64,000 nucleotides of DNA from Paenibacillus sonchi (GTDB taxonomy: Bacteria > Bacillota > Bacilli > Paenibacillales > Paenibacillaceae). The stretch's first letter is position 1, and every line of letters begins with the position of its first letter. This document shows positions 28,129 through 37,082 of the stretch, piece by piece. Where the stretch lies: positions 1,054,001 through 1,118,000 of the forward strand of contig NZ_CP068595.1 of assembly GCF_016772475.1 (NCBI RefSeq), written 5' to 3'. The translations under genes and the position numbers were made by a program. The notes beneath the pieces are model-generated. The model did not search any database. It saw only the letters and a program-made list of their open reading frames with translations, and was not told the origin of the DNA.

Positions 28129-28746
28129 TCAAGTTGTTTGAGAAAACAGACGTTTATAGATCATGTAAATTACACCTAAAAATCCGCTATAGATTAGAAG
28201 CAAGGGAACCCAATAAAGCGAACCGGAAGTTACGGAAACACCAACATAGGCAAACACAAGCATCATCGGAATTTTACCAATGACAGTGGCCGTTAAAAAC
28301 GGAGCGAACGGGATTTTAAACAACCCCGCATATCCATTGATGAAAACAGCAGGGATAAAAGGTAGCATACGCCCGATCAGAACGAAAAAGAAGGTATGGT
28401 TTCGTATACGTTCATTCCATGTGTTAATCCTATTTATGGAACTCTGTTTCCCTCCACCAGCTCCTCCTTGCCCAAAAATCCAGTAGGCGAAAATGGCAGC
28501 AAGTGATGAGGCGATGACGCTCATGCCACTTCCTCCCCATAGTCCGTATTTGACTCCTAATATGCTCGATACCAAAGCAAAGGGGATAACGGGAACCATT
28601 CCAAGCATAACAGAGATCAGCAGGATGATTGGCCAGCTGCTTGAATCCAGATCCTTCAGCCATGGCATAATTTCACCCCTGTATATGAAAATAAGTACAA
28701 ACAAAACAAAATATAAAACACCAGCAGCTATTCTTTGGATAAGCAT
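28129..28746 (-). CDS. TVP38/TMEM64 (VTT) family membrane protein
   Basis: 205 residues with about five or six membrane helices. The VTT/SNARE-associated core is visible in GMVPVIPFALVSSILG and LIGRMLPFIPAVFINGYAG. Family members are linked to lipid handling (scramblase-like) but have no fixed function in bacteria. It lies 24 bp after the MATE transporter gene, so the two are probably one operon under the palindrome upstream. AGGGGGC precedes its ATG. Confidence 0.8.
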   Translation of the reverse strand: MLIQRIAAGVLYFVLFVLIFIYRGEIMPWLKDLDSSSWPIILLISVMLGMVPVIPFALVSSILGVKYGLWGGSGMSVIASSLAAIFAYWIFGQGGAGGGKQSSINRINTWNERIRNHTFFFVLIGRMLPFIPAVFINGYAGLFKIPFAPFLTATVIGKIPMMLVFAYVGVSVTSGSLYWVPLLLIYSGFLGVIYMIYKRLFSQTT

Positions 28747-28770
28747 TTTACGTATTTGCCCCCTGAAAGT

Positions 28771-30129
28771 TTACTCGGAAACAGCCTCTGGCATGGAACC
28801 AACCGTCTTTCTGAACCGGTAAAACAAAAAGACGGCTCTGATTGCCAGATCAATGGCTATTGACAACCAAATTCCCGCGATGCCCAAATCAAGCTGAATA
28901 CCAAGTACATAGACCCCGATTACCCGGATCAGCCACATCCCGATGGCAGTGCTGTACATTGGACTTTTCGTATCTCCAGCACCTTGAAGTGCTCCCGCCA
29001 AGACCAGTCCTACCGCCAAAAATGGTTGAGCGAATGCATCAATTCTAAGAGCTGTAGTAACCATATCTATCACTCCCTGCTCGCCGGTGAACCATGCTGC
29101 GGCAATCGGAGCAAGTACAAACAGCAGGACACCCGCTATTCCCATGAAGACAACCGCAACAGCAGAAGTATATATTCCAAACTGGTATGCGTCCCGGTGC
29201 CGGTTCGCTCCCAGGTATTGTCCGACTAAAGTTGTCGCAGCAATCGCCAATCCATAACCCGGCATATATGAAAAAATCTCAATGTTCCCGGCTATCGTAT
29301 GCGCTGCGTACACTTCAGTTCCAATTCTGACGATCAGCCCCATATATAAAACCTGACCCAGCCGCATAATTAAGCGTTCTGCGGCAGCTGGCCCGGAGAG
29401 TTTTAGGAGCGGTTTTGTAAATTCATTCCCATCTTTTTTGAAGAGTGAAAAGGAGAGCGGCGACTTCCGGATATACTTGTACAGCGCAAAACAGCCGATT
29501 ATACGTACCAGTACTGTGGCTAATGCAGCCCCGGCAATCCCCAAGCCCGGGATACCGGATATTCCGAAGATCAGTACATAGTCCAGAATAATATGTACCA
29601 AATTGATCCATATCCCTACTTTCATCGGTGTTTTGGTATCACCGGCAGAGCGTAATATACTGCCAAACACGGTCATCACTGAAATAAAAATTGATGGAAC
29701 AGCGACAATTCTAAAATAAACCACTCCACTGCTTAACACTTCCGGTTCAGCGCCCATGATGCGCAGCAGAGGTTCGGCAAAAAACAGGGTGATGATGCCG
29801 AACAAAAGTCCGGCGATGATAGAGAGCCATGTTGATTGCCGGGCAATCTGCCTGGCCTCTTCTATTTTTCCGGCACCGACCCGCTTGGCAATCATCGAAG
29901 AAGTCCCGACACCAATAGCGAGGAAGATCGCGATATAAACATTGAGTATCGTGTTGGATACGCCTACTGCCGTGACCTCGTTCAAACCAATTTTCGAAAC
30001 AAATAAGGTATCCACAAAACCAACTACTGTTTGAAGAAGATTTTCAATCATAGCAGGAACACCGAGTGCTAAAATAATCCGTATTTTTTCTTTTGGAGTG
30101 GTATCTGCAATTTCTATTGTCTTTGCCAC
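28771..30129 (-). CDS. MATE-family multidrug efflux protein
   Basis: About 452 residues from a GTG at 30129, which has AAGGA nine bases upstream; the reading to 30168 lacks a ribosome binding site. Twelve membrane helices are expected, with duplicated MATE signatures (VDTLFVSKIG and FVGQYLGANR-type segments). It exports cationic compounds using Na+ or H+. It forms a likely operon with the VTT gene behind a promoter carrying a perfect 22-bp palindrome. The regulator that reads it is not next door. Confidence 0.87.
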   Translation of the reverse strand: MAKTIEIADTTPKEKIRIILALGVPAMIENLLQTVVGFVDTLFVSKIGLNEVTAVGVSNTILNVYIAIFLAIGVGTSSMIAKRVGAGKIEEARQIARQSTWLSIIAGLLFGIITLFFAEPLLRIMGAEPEVLSSGVVYFRIVAVPSIFISVMTVFGSILRSAGDTKTPMKVGIWINLVHIILDYVLIFGISGIPGLGIAGAALATVLVRIIGCFALYKYIRKSPLSFSLFKKDGNEFTKPLLKLSGPAAAERLIMRLGQVLYMGLIVRIGTEVYAAHTIAGNIEIFSYMPGYGLAIAATTLVGQYLGANRHRDAYQFGIYTSAVAVVFMGIAGVLLFVLAPIAAAWFTGEQGVIDMVTTALRIDAFAQPFLAVGLVLAGALQGAGDTKSPMYSTAIGMWLIRVIGVYVLGIQLDLGIAGIWLSIAIDLAIRAVFLFYRFRKTVGSMPEAVSE

Positions 30130-30176
30130 ATCAATCGATCCTTTCCATACTCCTTGGTATATAGACATACTAAGAA

Positions 30177-30203
30177 ATTAACCCCCCGGGGGGTTAATGT
30201 CAA
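30177..30203 (-). promoter_or_regulatory. perfect 22-bp palindrome abutting the MATE -35 box
   Basis: ATTAACCCCCC is followed at once by its own exact complement (30177-30198), giving a GC-rich operator-like palindrome with no loop. The -35 sequence TTGACA (30198-30203, minus strand) adjoins it, so a bound repressor or MerR-type activator would sit in the spacer. The cognate regulator is not identified. Confidence 0.65.
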
Positions 30204-30345
30204 GGAGTTTGTCCGTATCACGAGCGTTCGATATCGAGAAAGTACCTGTTCATGGATGTGGTACATGTCTGCTCCAAGCAGCTTTTCAATTTTAAAAAAC
30301 GACACATTCCATAAAATAAGTAATAGACTGGACCCAACAATAAAG

Positions 30346-30388
30346 ACAGCGGCAGCCTTGGACGAATAAAGTCCTAGACTACCGCTGT
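30346..30388. terminator. terminator after the PadR-ABC operon
   Basis: ACAGCGGCAGCCTTGGAC pairs with GTCCTAGACTACCGCTGT (one mismatch, G-U pairs). It lies about 140 bp beyond the permease stop, with TTTTATT on the plus strand and TTTATT on the minus side. The region 30204-30529 otherwise shows no gene. Confidence 0.55.
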
Positions 30389-30529
30389 TTTATTCAACTA
30401 TTGTTTCCCTTTAGCTTAACGGCCTCCAAAGGAGTAATAAAACATCACTTCACTTCGACAGCCTTGATCTCAACGGGCAAACTGGTGAAGCTAACGCTTT
30501 GACAATGTGGAAGGCCCTGCATACAAACA

Positions 30530-31303
30530 TTAAGCTGCATTCCGTTTGTATGCGTGCATCGCAAATAGATATGCGACGATCATTATCCCTAAGCACCACG
30601 CTAAAGCGACCCAGATATCATTGCCTACCGGTTGACTTGACAATAGTGCACGGATGGTCTCTACGATAGACGTCACCGGCTGGTTTTCGGCAAAGACGCG
30701 AACAACTTTCGGCATCGAGTCAGTCGGTACAAATGCCGAGCTGATAAACGGCAGGAAGATTAATGGATAGGAAAAGGCGCTTGCACCTTCCATCGTTTTT
30801 GCGGACAGTCCGGCAATGGCCGCAACCCAAGTCAAAGACAGCGTAAACAACACGAGTATACCGGCTACGGCAAGCCAGGACAGTACCCCTGCCGACGAGC
30901 GAAAGCCCATAATAAGTGCTACGAGAATGATGACCACAATAGAAATGACGTTGGATACTACCGAGGTTAGCACATGCCCCCACAGCACAGTCGAACGCGC
31001 AATCGGCATGGAGTGGAACCGCTCATCAATGATGCCCCGTTGCTTATCCATAAACAGGCGGTAAGCCACGTAGGCCACCCCGCTGGCAATAGCCATAAGT
31101 AGTATGCCAGGCAACAGATAGTTCACATAGTTATCCGTACCCGTTTCGATTGCGCCGCCAAACACATAGACGAACAGCAGCATCATTGCAATCGGAGTGA
31201 TACAGACCGTGAAGATGGTATCCAGACTGCGGAAAATATGACGCATGGAACGACCAAGCATAACGTTCATGTCGCTGAAAAAATGTTTTTTTGCCGCCTC
31301 CAT
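30530..31303 (-). CDS. ABC-2 type drug/lipid exporter permease
   Basis: 257 residues with six predicted membrane helices and the ABC-2 pattern seen in daunorubicin DrrB-type permeases (LPGILLMAIASGVAY, RSTVLWGHVL and PVTSIVETIRALL segments). It pairs with the ATPase immediately upstream, overlapping it by one base, in the PadR-DUF1048-DUF1048-ABC operon. It probably exports a toxic small molecule. Confidence 0.85.
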   Translation of the reverse strand: MEAAKKHFFSDMNVMLGRSMRHIFRSLDTIFTVCITPIAMMLLFVYVFGGAIETGTDNYVNYLLPGILLMAIASGVAYVAYRLFMDKQRGIIDERFHSMPIARSTVLWGHVLTSVVSNVISIVVIILVALIMGFRSSAGVLSWLAVAGILVLFTLSLTWVAAIAGLSAKTMEGASAFSYPLIFLPFISSAFVPTDSMPKVVRVFAENQPVTSIVETIRALLSSQPVGNDIWVALAWCLGIMIVAYLFAMHAYKRNAA

Positions 31304-32061
31304 TAGATGGCCTCCTTTTTACCGATGATTGCAAGAAATATTTCCTCTAGTGTCGGCTGTTTTTCAACGTACTCCACCTTTGCGGATGGAAACAGCTTTT
31401 TCAGTTCTGCGAGCGTACCGCTGGCGATAATCCTGCCCTCGTGCAGAATGGCAATCCGGTCGGCAAGCTGCTCGGCTTCCTCTAAATACTGCGTGGTCAG
31501 GAATACCGTAGTGCCGCCGTCCGCAAGCTCCTTTACAATTTTCCAAACCTCGATACGTGCCTCGGGGTCAAGCCCGGTGGTTGGCTCGTCGAGGAAAATA
31601 ATCTGCGGTTTTCCCACAAGGCTTAAGGCGATGTCGAGCCTACGGCGCATACCACCCGAATAAGTAGATGGCTTACGGTCGGCCGCATCGGTTAAGCCGA
31701 AACGTTTCAGCAAATCGTCCGCAATTTGACGCGGATGATCCAGATGCCGCAGCTTGGCAATCATGATCAGATTTTCCCGCCCGGTCAATATCTCGTCTAC
31801 GGCGGCAAATTGCCCGGTCAGACTGATCGCATGCCGCACATTCCCGGGTTTTGACGCTATGTCAAATCCGTTTACGGTGGCGGTGCCCTTGTCCTGTTTG
31901 AGCAGCGTGGTGAGGATTCTGACAATCGTCGTCTTGCCCGCGCCGTTAGAACCAAGCAGAGCGAAAATCTCACCTCGCTTCACTTCAAAATCGACGCCCT
32001 TTAGGACTTCTGTGTCCTTGAAAGACTTTCGCAGACCTTTCACTTCAATTGCTTTTCCCAT
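31303..32061 (-). CDS. ABC transporter ATPase, DrrA/ABC-2 type
   Basis: 252 residues. Walker A is GSNGAGKTT, signature YSGGMRRRLDIA and Walker B IIFLDEPTTGLD. The C-terminal extension (KVEYVEKQPTLEEIFLAIIGK) is of the daunorubicin-resistance type. It energises the downstream permease and is regulated by the PadR protein at the head of the operon. Complete. Confidence 0.9.
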   Translation of the reverse strand: MGKAIEVKGLRKSFKDTEVLKGVDFEVKRGEIFALLGSNGAGKTTIVRILTTLLKQDKGTATVNGFDIASKPGNVRHAISLTGQFAAVDEILTGRENLIMIAKLRHLDHPRQIADDLLKRFGLTDAADRKPSTYSGGMRRRLDIALSLVGKPQIIFLDEPTTGLDPEARIEVWKIVKELADGGTTVFLTTQYLEEAEQLADRIAILHEGRIIASGTLAELKKLFPSAKVEYVEKQPTLEEIFLAIIGKKEAI

Positions 32062-32102
32062 CCCGGTATCCCCCTTTTACTTTGTTTTATCCGTACTCTT
32101 TT

Positions 32103-32426
32103 TCATGGCCTTGTTATCTTTTTGGCAACAGATTCTTGATAGATGTCAGCGTAAGTTTTTGAATCTTTGATTAGATCGTCGCAGAAAGCCGCTACGTCAG
32201 TGCCCGTCACTTCGAGCACGCCTTTCCCCAAGGCCGCGCCATCTTCAAAAAGATCGACAATCCCCGCGAGCAACCCCGTCCCTTCGGTCAGCTGGGCAGG
32301 GCCGACCTTAAAGAGATATTTTTGAATCTCTTTATAAACAATCTGATAATCTTGCGGGAGCGCTTTGACACGCGCCACGTGTGCTCGCCACTCTTTTTTG
32401 CCTTCGATGATATCTCGTATTTTCAT
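32103..32426 (-). CDS. DUF1048-family protein, copy 2
   Basis: 107 residues, cytoplasmic and helical. It shares with the adjacent upstream gene the ALPQDYQIVYKEIQKYLFKV-like and GIVDLFEDGAALGKGVLEVTG pattern of the DUF1048 family, but is more diverged. DUF1048 proteins are regularly found between PadR regulators and ABC-2 exporters; their role is not established. The two copies here are tandem duplicates. Confidence 0.8.
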   Translation of the reverse strand: MKIRDIIEGKKEWRAHVARVKALPQDYQIVYKEIQKYLFKVGPAQLTEGTGLLAGIVDLFEDGAALGKGVLEVTGTDVAAFCDDLIKDSKTYADIYQESVAKKITRP

Positions 32427-32438
32427 TTTATCCTCCTC

Positions 32439-32786
32439 CTATTTACCTAATTTTTTAGCAATATTATTGTTGAGTTGCTCACGCCACTTGTCGCGATACG
32501 ACTTTGCCCCTTCTTCGCCGGCCAGCGCTGAACAGAAGCCTTTGATATCGTCGCCTAAAACCTCTTGGACACTTTGACCGTCCGCCGCCGTTTCTTCTAG
32601 CAGACCAAGCACACCGTCAAGAATTGGCAAGAGGTTGCGACCGGTAAAATCTGAATGCGGCCAAAGATTGGCATTAATTTTTTCCCATGCCGCTTGATAA
32701 TCAGCCGGCAGCTTTTTGGCTCGCGTTTCAAAAGTTTTGAATTCTTTAGTCATGTCGCTGCCGGTGATTTTTTCCCAAAAGTTCAT
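32439..32786 (-). CDS. DUF1048-family protein, copy 1
   Basis: 115 residues. The LPADYQAAWEKINANLWPHSDF and GLLEETAADGQSVQEVLGDD segments are the DUF1048 pattern. It follows the PadR gene with a one-base overlap and precedes the second DUF1048 gene by 12 bases. The operon layout suggests a role with the PadR sensor or the exporter. Function unknown. Confidence 0.82.
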   Translation of the reverse strand: MNFWEKITGSDMTKEFKTFETRAKKLPADYQAAWEKINANLWPHSDFTGRNLLPILDGVLGLLEETAADGQSVQEVLGDDIKGFCSALAGEEGAKSYRDKWREQLNNNIAKKLGK

Positions 32787-33118
32787 TATTTTCTCTCCTT
32801 TAACTCGTTAATTTTTGATGATACGAACTCCCATTTTTCCCAGAACCTCCGCAGCTCCTCGCGCCCCGCATCGTTGATCGCGAAAAACTTTCGCGGCGGT
32901 CCCATATCGGATGGCTTCTTTGTGATCTCCACCAACTTGTTTTTTTCAAGCCGGATCAGGATGGTGTACACCGTTCCCTCCACAACATCTGTGAAGCCGA
33001 GGGCGTTCAGCCGCCGCGTGATTTCGTAGCCGTAGGTTTCTTTGCGGCTTATAATTTCAAGGACACAGCCCTCAAGCACGCCTTTGAGCATTTCCGTTAG
33101 GTTTTCCAGCACAATCAC
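32786..33118 (-). CDS. PadR-family transcriptional repressor
   Basis: 110 residues. The winged helix of the PadR type is visible in the GCVLEIISRKETYGYEITRRL start and VVEGTVYTILIRLEKNKLVE recognition region, followed by a C-terminal dimerisation helix. It leads an operon with two DUF1048 genes and an ABC-2 exporter. A 9-bp inverted repeat lies upstream in its own promoter, so autorepression and induction by an exported compound are likely. Confidence 0.87.
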   Translation of the reverse strand: MIVLENLTEMLKGVLEGCVLEIISRKETYGYEITRRLNALGFTDVVEGTVYTILIRLEKNKLVEITKKPSDMGPPRKFFAINDAGREELRRFWEKWEFVSSKINELKERK

Positions 33119-33147
33119 CCCTTACTATTCTGTACGACAGGTATGCA

Positions 33148-33177
33148 GTGTTACTTACTACCACTATAAAGTAACAC
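33148..33177 (-). promoter_or_regulatory. PadR operator/promoter
   Basis: GTGTTACTT (33148-33156) and its exact complement AAGTAACAC (33169-33177) flank a 12-bp spacer that contains TATAGT on the minus strand. TTGACA lies upstream (33191-33196). The arrangement fits a repressor site over the promoter. Confidence 0.6.
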
Positions 33178-33205
33178 GTAGTAGTCGGTCTGTCAATAGC
33201 GTTTG

Positions 33206-33292
33206 CTCTACATTAATCCGATACCCGTCGATAAGGTTATTCTGAATCAGATAATGGGAAAGGCTGGCACTGCCTATAACAATCATATCCTT
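33206..33292 (-). pseudogene. remnant of a RibD/DHFR-like reductase
   Basis: The minus strand encodes KDMIVIGSASLSHYLIQNNL and then IDGYRINVE. This matches the C-terminal part of dihydrofolate-reductase-family proteins (pattern VIGSASL...L..LIDEYRL). It lacks a start and most of the domain, so it is a short remnant. Confidence 0.55.
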
Positions 33293-33582
33293 TTACAGGC
33301 TGCCTAAGATCATTCGATCCTCACCAGCTCAAGTATTTGCAGGATGACAAGAAGCACGGAGTATCGGGAGACGTTGCGCAAAAAGGGCTATGACCCGTTG
33401 AGACATGGGAGTGAGAATCGCTAGGGCGACGTGGAAACGTGCACATATGGAACAATATAGGTGCATGAATATTCACCTTTATTCCCGCATGCCCAGTTTT
33501 ACGTCCCCCTGACCCAAGCTCCCCCTACATTGTCTTCTTCGTTCTAACTACAGGATGAAATCCTGCGAATTCATGAGTCTGA

Positions 33583-33714
33583 GTGAGGAAACTGAATCAT
33601 TCTGAGGAAGCGCAATGCAACTATGTGTCGTTCACGATCTTCAACGCAAGCGACCTAGCATTGCCGGAGGGCTTTTTCGATGGCACCGAGAAACGCAAAG
33701 TGATCAAATTCTAG
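33583..33714 (+). pseudogene. unidentified C-terminal gene fragment
   Basis: A + strand frame from a GTG at 33583 ends at TAG 33712 and encodes a hydrophilic tail (YVSFTIFNASDLALPEGFF, then GTEKRKVIKF). It looks like the end of a real protein but has no good ribosome binding site and no family that I can name. The surrounding 33300-33860 stretch shows no other gene. Confidence 0.3.
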
Positions 33715-33860
33715 GAAGATGATTGGTTGAATTAAGAAGAACTGTTAACCCGTCTGCTCACGCATGCATCCTCTGCTATCTAGACTCGCCTTGCCAATAG
33801 CAGAATTAGCCTATTTGCTGCCTATAATATGGTGGCTGCAAACAGGCTTTTTGATTCCGC

Positions 33861-34283
33861 TTATATGATGATATGTCTTCGTTCAATGCCAGCCACTGCA
33901 CCGCCAACCCGAACTTGGTTGATTTCACCGCTCTCGCTCAGGCGCAATCGTGCCTTGATTTCTGAAGGACAATCCATCGAATACCCTTGCCTGAACATGA
34001 CATGCTCCACTTCCCGCAAAGATCGTTGGCCATGTTGGTACAAATAGCTGAGCAGGGCACCGTTGGATGTTCCTGTCGCGCTTTCCTCGGAAACATCGTA
34101 CAGCGGCGCAAAATTCCGGCATTCCGCAGCAGCACCGTCTGGAGTATCCAACGTGAACAAATGATATCCAACCACATCATATTTTTCACTGATGGCGGTT
34201 ATGGCGTCAAAATTTGGCTGAACCTCATCCAAGAGCTTCCGATATCCTTTCAAGAAATTGTGGTAAAGCCTGTGATAAATAAA
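33861..34283 (-). pseudogene. 5'-truncated PhzF-family isomerase
   Basis: The minus strand keeps the C-terminal half of a PhzF/phenazine-biosynthesis-like protein, including CRNFAPLYDVSEESATGTSNG, a family signature, with an FRQGYSMDCPSEI segment. Family members are about twice this length. The reading frame is closed by a TAG just upstream of 34283. The truncation point lies within about 10 bp of a dispersed structured repeat (34292), which may mark the rearrangement. Confidence 0.7.
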
Positions 34284-34291
34284 CTATATAA

Positions 34292-34475
34292 TTGAACTTG
34301 TGATTTTTCTATTTGGGATTGGTCGTGACTCCAGAGAATGTTTGGACTTCCGGCCGCTGCCCATCTGCAGATTTCTTGATTATATACCGTTATTAACGGT
34401 GGAAATCCGCAGACAAAGGCGGACGCTACCGCTCCTACAGTTCCAAACTTCTCCTTCGCCACTTTTCCCTTCATT
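34292..34475. repeat. structured dispersed repeat, copy A
   Basis: About 180 bp, closely similar to 50471-50652 and more distantly to 45043-45175. It contains the stem TCTGCAGATTTC / GAAATCCGCAGA (34364-34375 and 34402-34413), an inner ACCG..CGGT hairpin, and outer TTTGGA..TCCAAA arms. No ORF. It looks like a non-coding structured repeat or miniature element. Confidence 0.75.
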
Positions 34476-34616
34476 AAAAAGAGTATAGCGGTCGCTTTCT
34501 TAGATCTATTGAAGTCCAAGCTACTTTAAGAAAAACGCCAGCCGATCTCTTGGTAAAAATTAATCTTAAAATAAATGTGAGACTTAAAGGAAGTTCTTGA
34601 TATTTGTCTCATCTAA

Positions 34617-35519
34617 TTATCCCCTGTGCATATTGCTATGCTTTTGCAGTGATTTCATTTTGAAATTTACCAGTCCAATACCTAAGATAATTAGAACAAG
34701 TCCCACCACCATCTTCGTAGTAATCGTTTCTCCCAAAAAGAAAACGCTGATCACTATTGCAATGAGTGGGACCAGAAAGTTAAACGATCCGATTTTTCCG
34801 GCTTCGCCTGATCTGACAAGCAAAAAGAAAACAAGCCAGGTTAGCGCCGTACAGAAGATCGCAATAATCGACAATGTCGAGATGAATTGCTGATTCCAAA
34901 TGATATCCGTCCAATTCTCAACGGTTGTCCCCGCAATTAACAATACAATTCCACCAAAGATCATCTGAAGAGTAGTCAACCAGATCGCATCGACTTTAGT
35001 GGATGTTTTCTTCATATAAATCGTACCGAATGTCCAAGTAATTGTGCTGGCTAAACCAAGCAAGATGCCAAGGATCGAAATATTACTAGAGCCATCAGTT
35101 ATGCTGATAACAGCAACTCCTATGAAGCCTAGAATAAGGCCAACTATTTTGAAACCGTTCATGGATTCACCCAACCACAACCAAGCTCCGATTCCAAGTA
35201 AAACGGGTTGCATAAACACGATCGTCGAAAATAAACCGGCAGGCATCATATTCAGTCCAAACGTTTGAAAGCCGAAAAAGAGAATAATATTTAGCAATGC
35301 GGAGATCAGGTAAATATGCCAAGTATCCTTCAAATTAATGTATTTATAACGTGGTATAGCGAACAGAAGCAAAATGAAACCTCCGATCGTGATCCTCAAA
35401 CCGGCGAAGAGCAATGGTGTTGCAAATTCGAGCGCATATTTAGATAACGGCCAGTTCACCCCCCACATTGCTACTAAAAACGTTAAAAGCAAAAAAGTAT
35501 GTGCTTTTGAAAGCTGCAT
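34617..35519 (-). CDS. EamA/DMT-family membrane transporter
   Basis: 300 residues with ten predicted membrane helices in two EamA halves, including the WGVNWPLSKYALEF start and GLILGFIGVAVISITDG at the end of the first half. The family exports amino acids or metabolites; substrate unknown. It is divergent from a LysR-type regulator gene, so that regulator probably controls it. Confidence 0.88.
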   Translation of the reverse strand: MQLSKAHTFLLLTFLVAMWGVNWPLSKYALEFATPLLFAGLRITIGGFILLLFAIPRYKYINLKDTWHIYLISALLNIILFFGFQTFGLNMMPAGLFSTIVFMQPVLLGIGAWLWLGESMNGFKIVGLILGFIGVAVISITDGSSNISILGILLGLASTITWTFGTIYMKKTSTKVDAIWLTTLQMIFGGIVLLIAGTTVENWTDIIWNQQFISTLSIIAIFCTALTWLVFFLLVRSGEAGKIGSFNFLVPLIAIVISVFFLGETITTKMVVGLVLIILGIGLVNFKMKSLQKHSNMHRG

Positions 35520-35620
35520 GAATTATCAGTCCCCTTTGTATAATGATGTTCACTTATGGTACAATATCTCGAAAAATAAATAAAATGCATTATTGTCATT
35601 AAGGAGATATCAAATTTGTT

Positions 35621-36514
35621 ATGAATATTTCTCAACTCATATTGTTTGTGAAGATCGTCGAGACCGGTAGCTTTACCAAGGCTGGGGAACAACTGCATAT
35701 GTCGCAACCTGCTGTAAGCCGCGCCATCTCTACACTTGAATCAGAATTAGGAGTTACTCTCATGATACGGGAACGAAGAAACGGGGTTATTCATCTTACC
35801 GATATTGGCGCGCGCCTGCTTGTCATATTCAGAGAGATTTTAAATGGATTTAATAAGGTTGAGCAGGAGGTTACCGCTGAAAAAGGATTTGAAGTTGGCA
35901 CCGTTCGTGTTGGTGTATTCCCAATTGTGTCCGCGTACTTCTTGCCGAAAATACTGCGAATCATTGGGGAGAAACATCCGGGGCTGACATTCGAACTGTT
36001 TGAAGGGACAATCGAAGAGATTAAAAATTGGCTAGAATCCAGAATAATCGATGTCGGATGGATTATTCCGCCATGCAACGAACTTGAAACGATTCCTTTC
36101 TTTCGTGATGAATTATGTCTGGTCCACCGGGATGATCATCCATTGCAAAGTCGTCAAACAATTCATATAACGGATTTAGATAATGAGCCTATGATTGTGT
36201 GCCAAGGTGGTTTTGTAACGCCGATTATCGAGTTATTCAAAGAATTCGGAACCACTTTGCACGCCAAATATAACGGCCACAACATAAACACGGCGTTGAG
36301 TATGATTCAAGAAGGGCTTGGCGTCTCGATCGTTTCGAGAACATCTTTGTCACTATCGTCACTACCGCCAAATGTCCGCATCAGGACAATTGATCCGCAA
36401 CCCGTTAGAGAGATTCACCTGGCTGTTCCTTCTTTAAAGGAGTCCTCGCACGGGGTGAAACTCTTCATTCAGACTGCAAGAGAGCTGTATTTATCTGGGG
36501 ATCGGATCCAATAA
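35621..36514 (+). CDS. LysR-family transcriptional regulator
   Basis: 297 residues. The N-terminal winged helix is plain (FVKIVETGSFTKAGEQLHMS, then QPAVSRAISTLESELGVTL), followed by a LysR substrate-binding domain. It starts about 100 bp from the divergent EamA gene, the usual arrangement where a LysR protein controls its neighbour and itself. The effector is unknown. AAGGAGATAT lies upstream of the ATG. Confidence 0.92.
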   Translation: MNISQLILFVKIVETGSFTKAGEQLHMSQPAVSRAISTLESELGVTLMIRERRNGVIHLTDIGARLLVIFREILNGFNKVEQEVTAEKGFEVGTVRVGVFPIVSAYFLPKILRIIGEKHPGLTFELFEGTIEEIKNWLESRIIDVGWIIPPCNELETIPFFRDELCLVHRDDHPLQSRQTIHITDLDNEPMIVCQGGFVTPIIELFKEFGTTLHAKYNGHNINTALSMIQEGLGVSIVSRTSLSLSSLPPNVRIRTIDPQPVREIHLAVPSLKESSHGVKLFIQTARELYLSGDRIQ

Positions 36515-36699
36515 TGTGCATCTTTACGCATTACAGAATACTCTCAAAACATCGCAGTACCCCGAATAACTAAAGAAAAGGTATGATCAGTCGCCTTTTA
36601 AAGTATACGAAGTAGAGATTGGCTTCCAATATGTAATAGCCACGTTAACATTGGTTCCTTAACGGACAAACTAATCTGTCCGAAAGATTACAAAAAAAT

Positions 36700-36727
36700 G
36701 AACAGCCTGCTAGCCTGCAGACTGCTC
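36700..36727 (-). terminator. terminator at the end of the orphan ORF
   Basis: GAACAGCCTGC (36700-36710) pairs with GCAGACTGCTC (36717-36727) with two G-U pairs. Seven T's follow on the minus strand (36692-36698). The stop codon of the 73-residue ORF lies inside the stem. Confidence 0.7.
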
Positions 36728-36931
36728 AATATTGATTTGTGCAAAAATGGGGAAAAACATGTTCTTCTCGTTATCTGTATAAACGTGTTCCAAACTTTTC
36801 AACAAAAAAACCTTTAATTCGTTTAACATTTTTTCTTTCATTTGCGGTAAGACCAAGCCACCATAGCTACTGCGACATTCAATGTTCGGTTGTTGATAAA
36901 AATCGCAATCGCTCATCTTTTTCACCGCCAC
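36710..36931 (-). CDS. 73-residue orphan protein
   Basis: An unrecognised small protein with two cysteines in its N-terminal third (SDCDFY and IECRSSYGG) and an amphipathic middle (EKMLNELKVFLLKSLEHVY). It starts at GTG 36931 or possibly ATG 36916 after GGCGGTG. It sits just downstream of the glmS terminator and has its own strong terminator, which supports a real gene. The codon use looks more AT-rich than that of neighbours. Function unknown; could be species-specific. Confidence 0.5.
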   Translation of the reverse strand: MAVKKMSDCDFYQQPNIECRSSYGGLVLPQMKEKMLNELKVFLLKSLEHVYTDNEKNMFFPIFAQINIEQSAG

Positions 36932-36951
36932 TTTTCATAGTCCTTATAAAA

Positions 36952-36989
36952 AGAGAGCAGCCTGAATTATTTCTTTCAGGCTGCTCTCT
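36952..36989 (-). terminator. glmS terminator
   Basis: AGAGAGCAGCCTGAA (36952-36966) and its exact complement TTCAGGCTGCTCTCT (36975-36989) form a 15-bp stem about 90 bp after the glmS stop; on the minus strand TTTTTATAAGG follows. Confidence 0.75.
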
Positions 36990-37082
36990 AGGCGTATTAC
37001 ATTTACATAGTGGTTCACGACATTTATTACTGGTTCCACTGTTTTATTTCACCGGACAAAGATTTTATAATACCTTAACCCC

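Noticed and set aside
30114..30305. Minus-strand 63-residue ORF over the MATE promoter
   Set aside because: It reads through the palindrome and the promoter region and has no ribosome binding site.
33344..33424. Possible 26-residue + strand peptide
   Set aside because: Start lacks a usable ribosome binding site and no conserved feature is visible.
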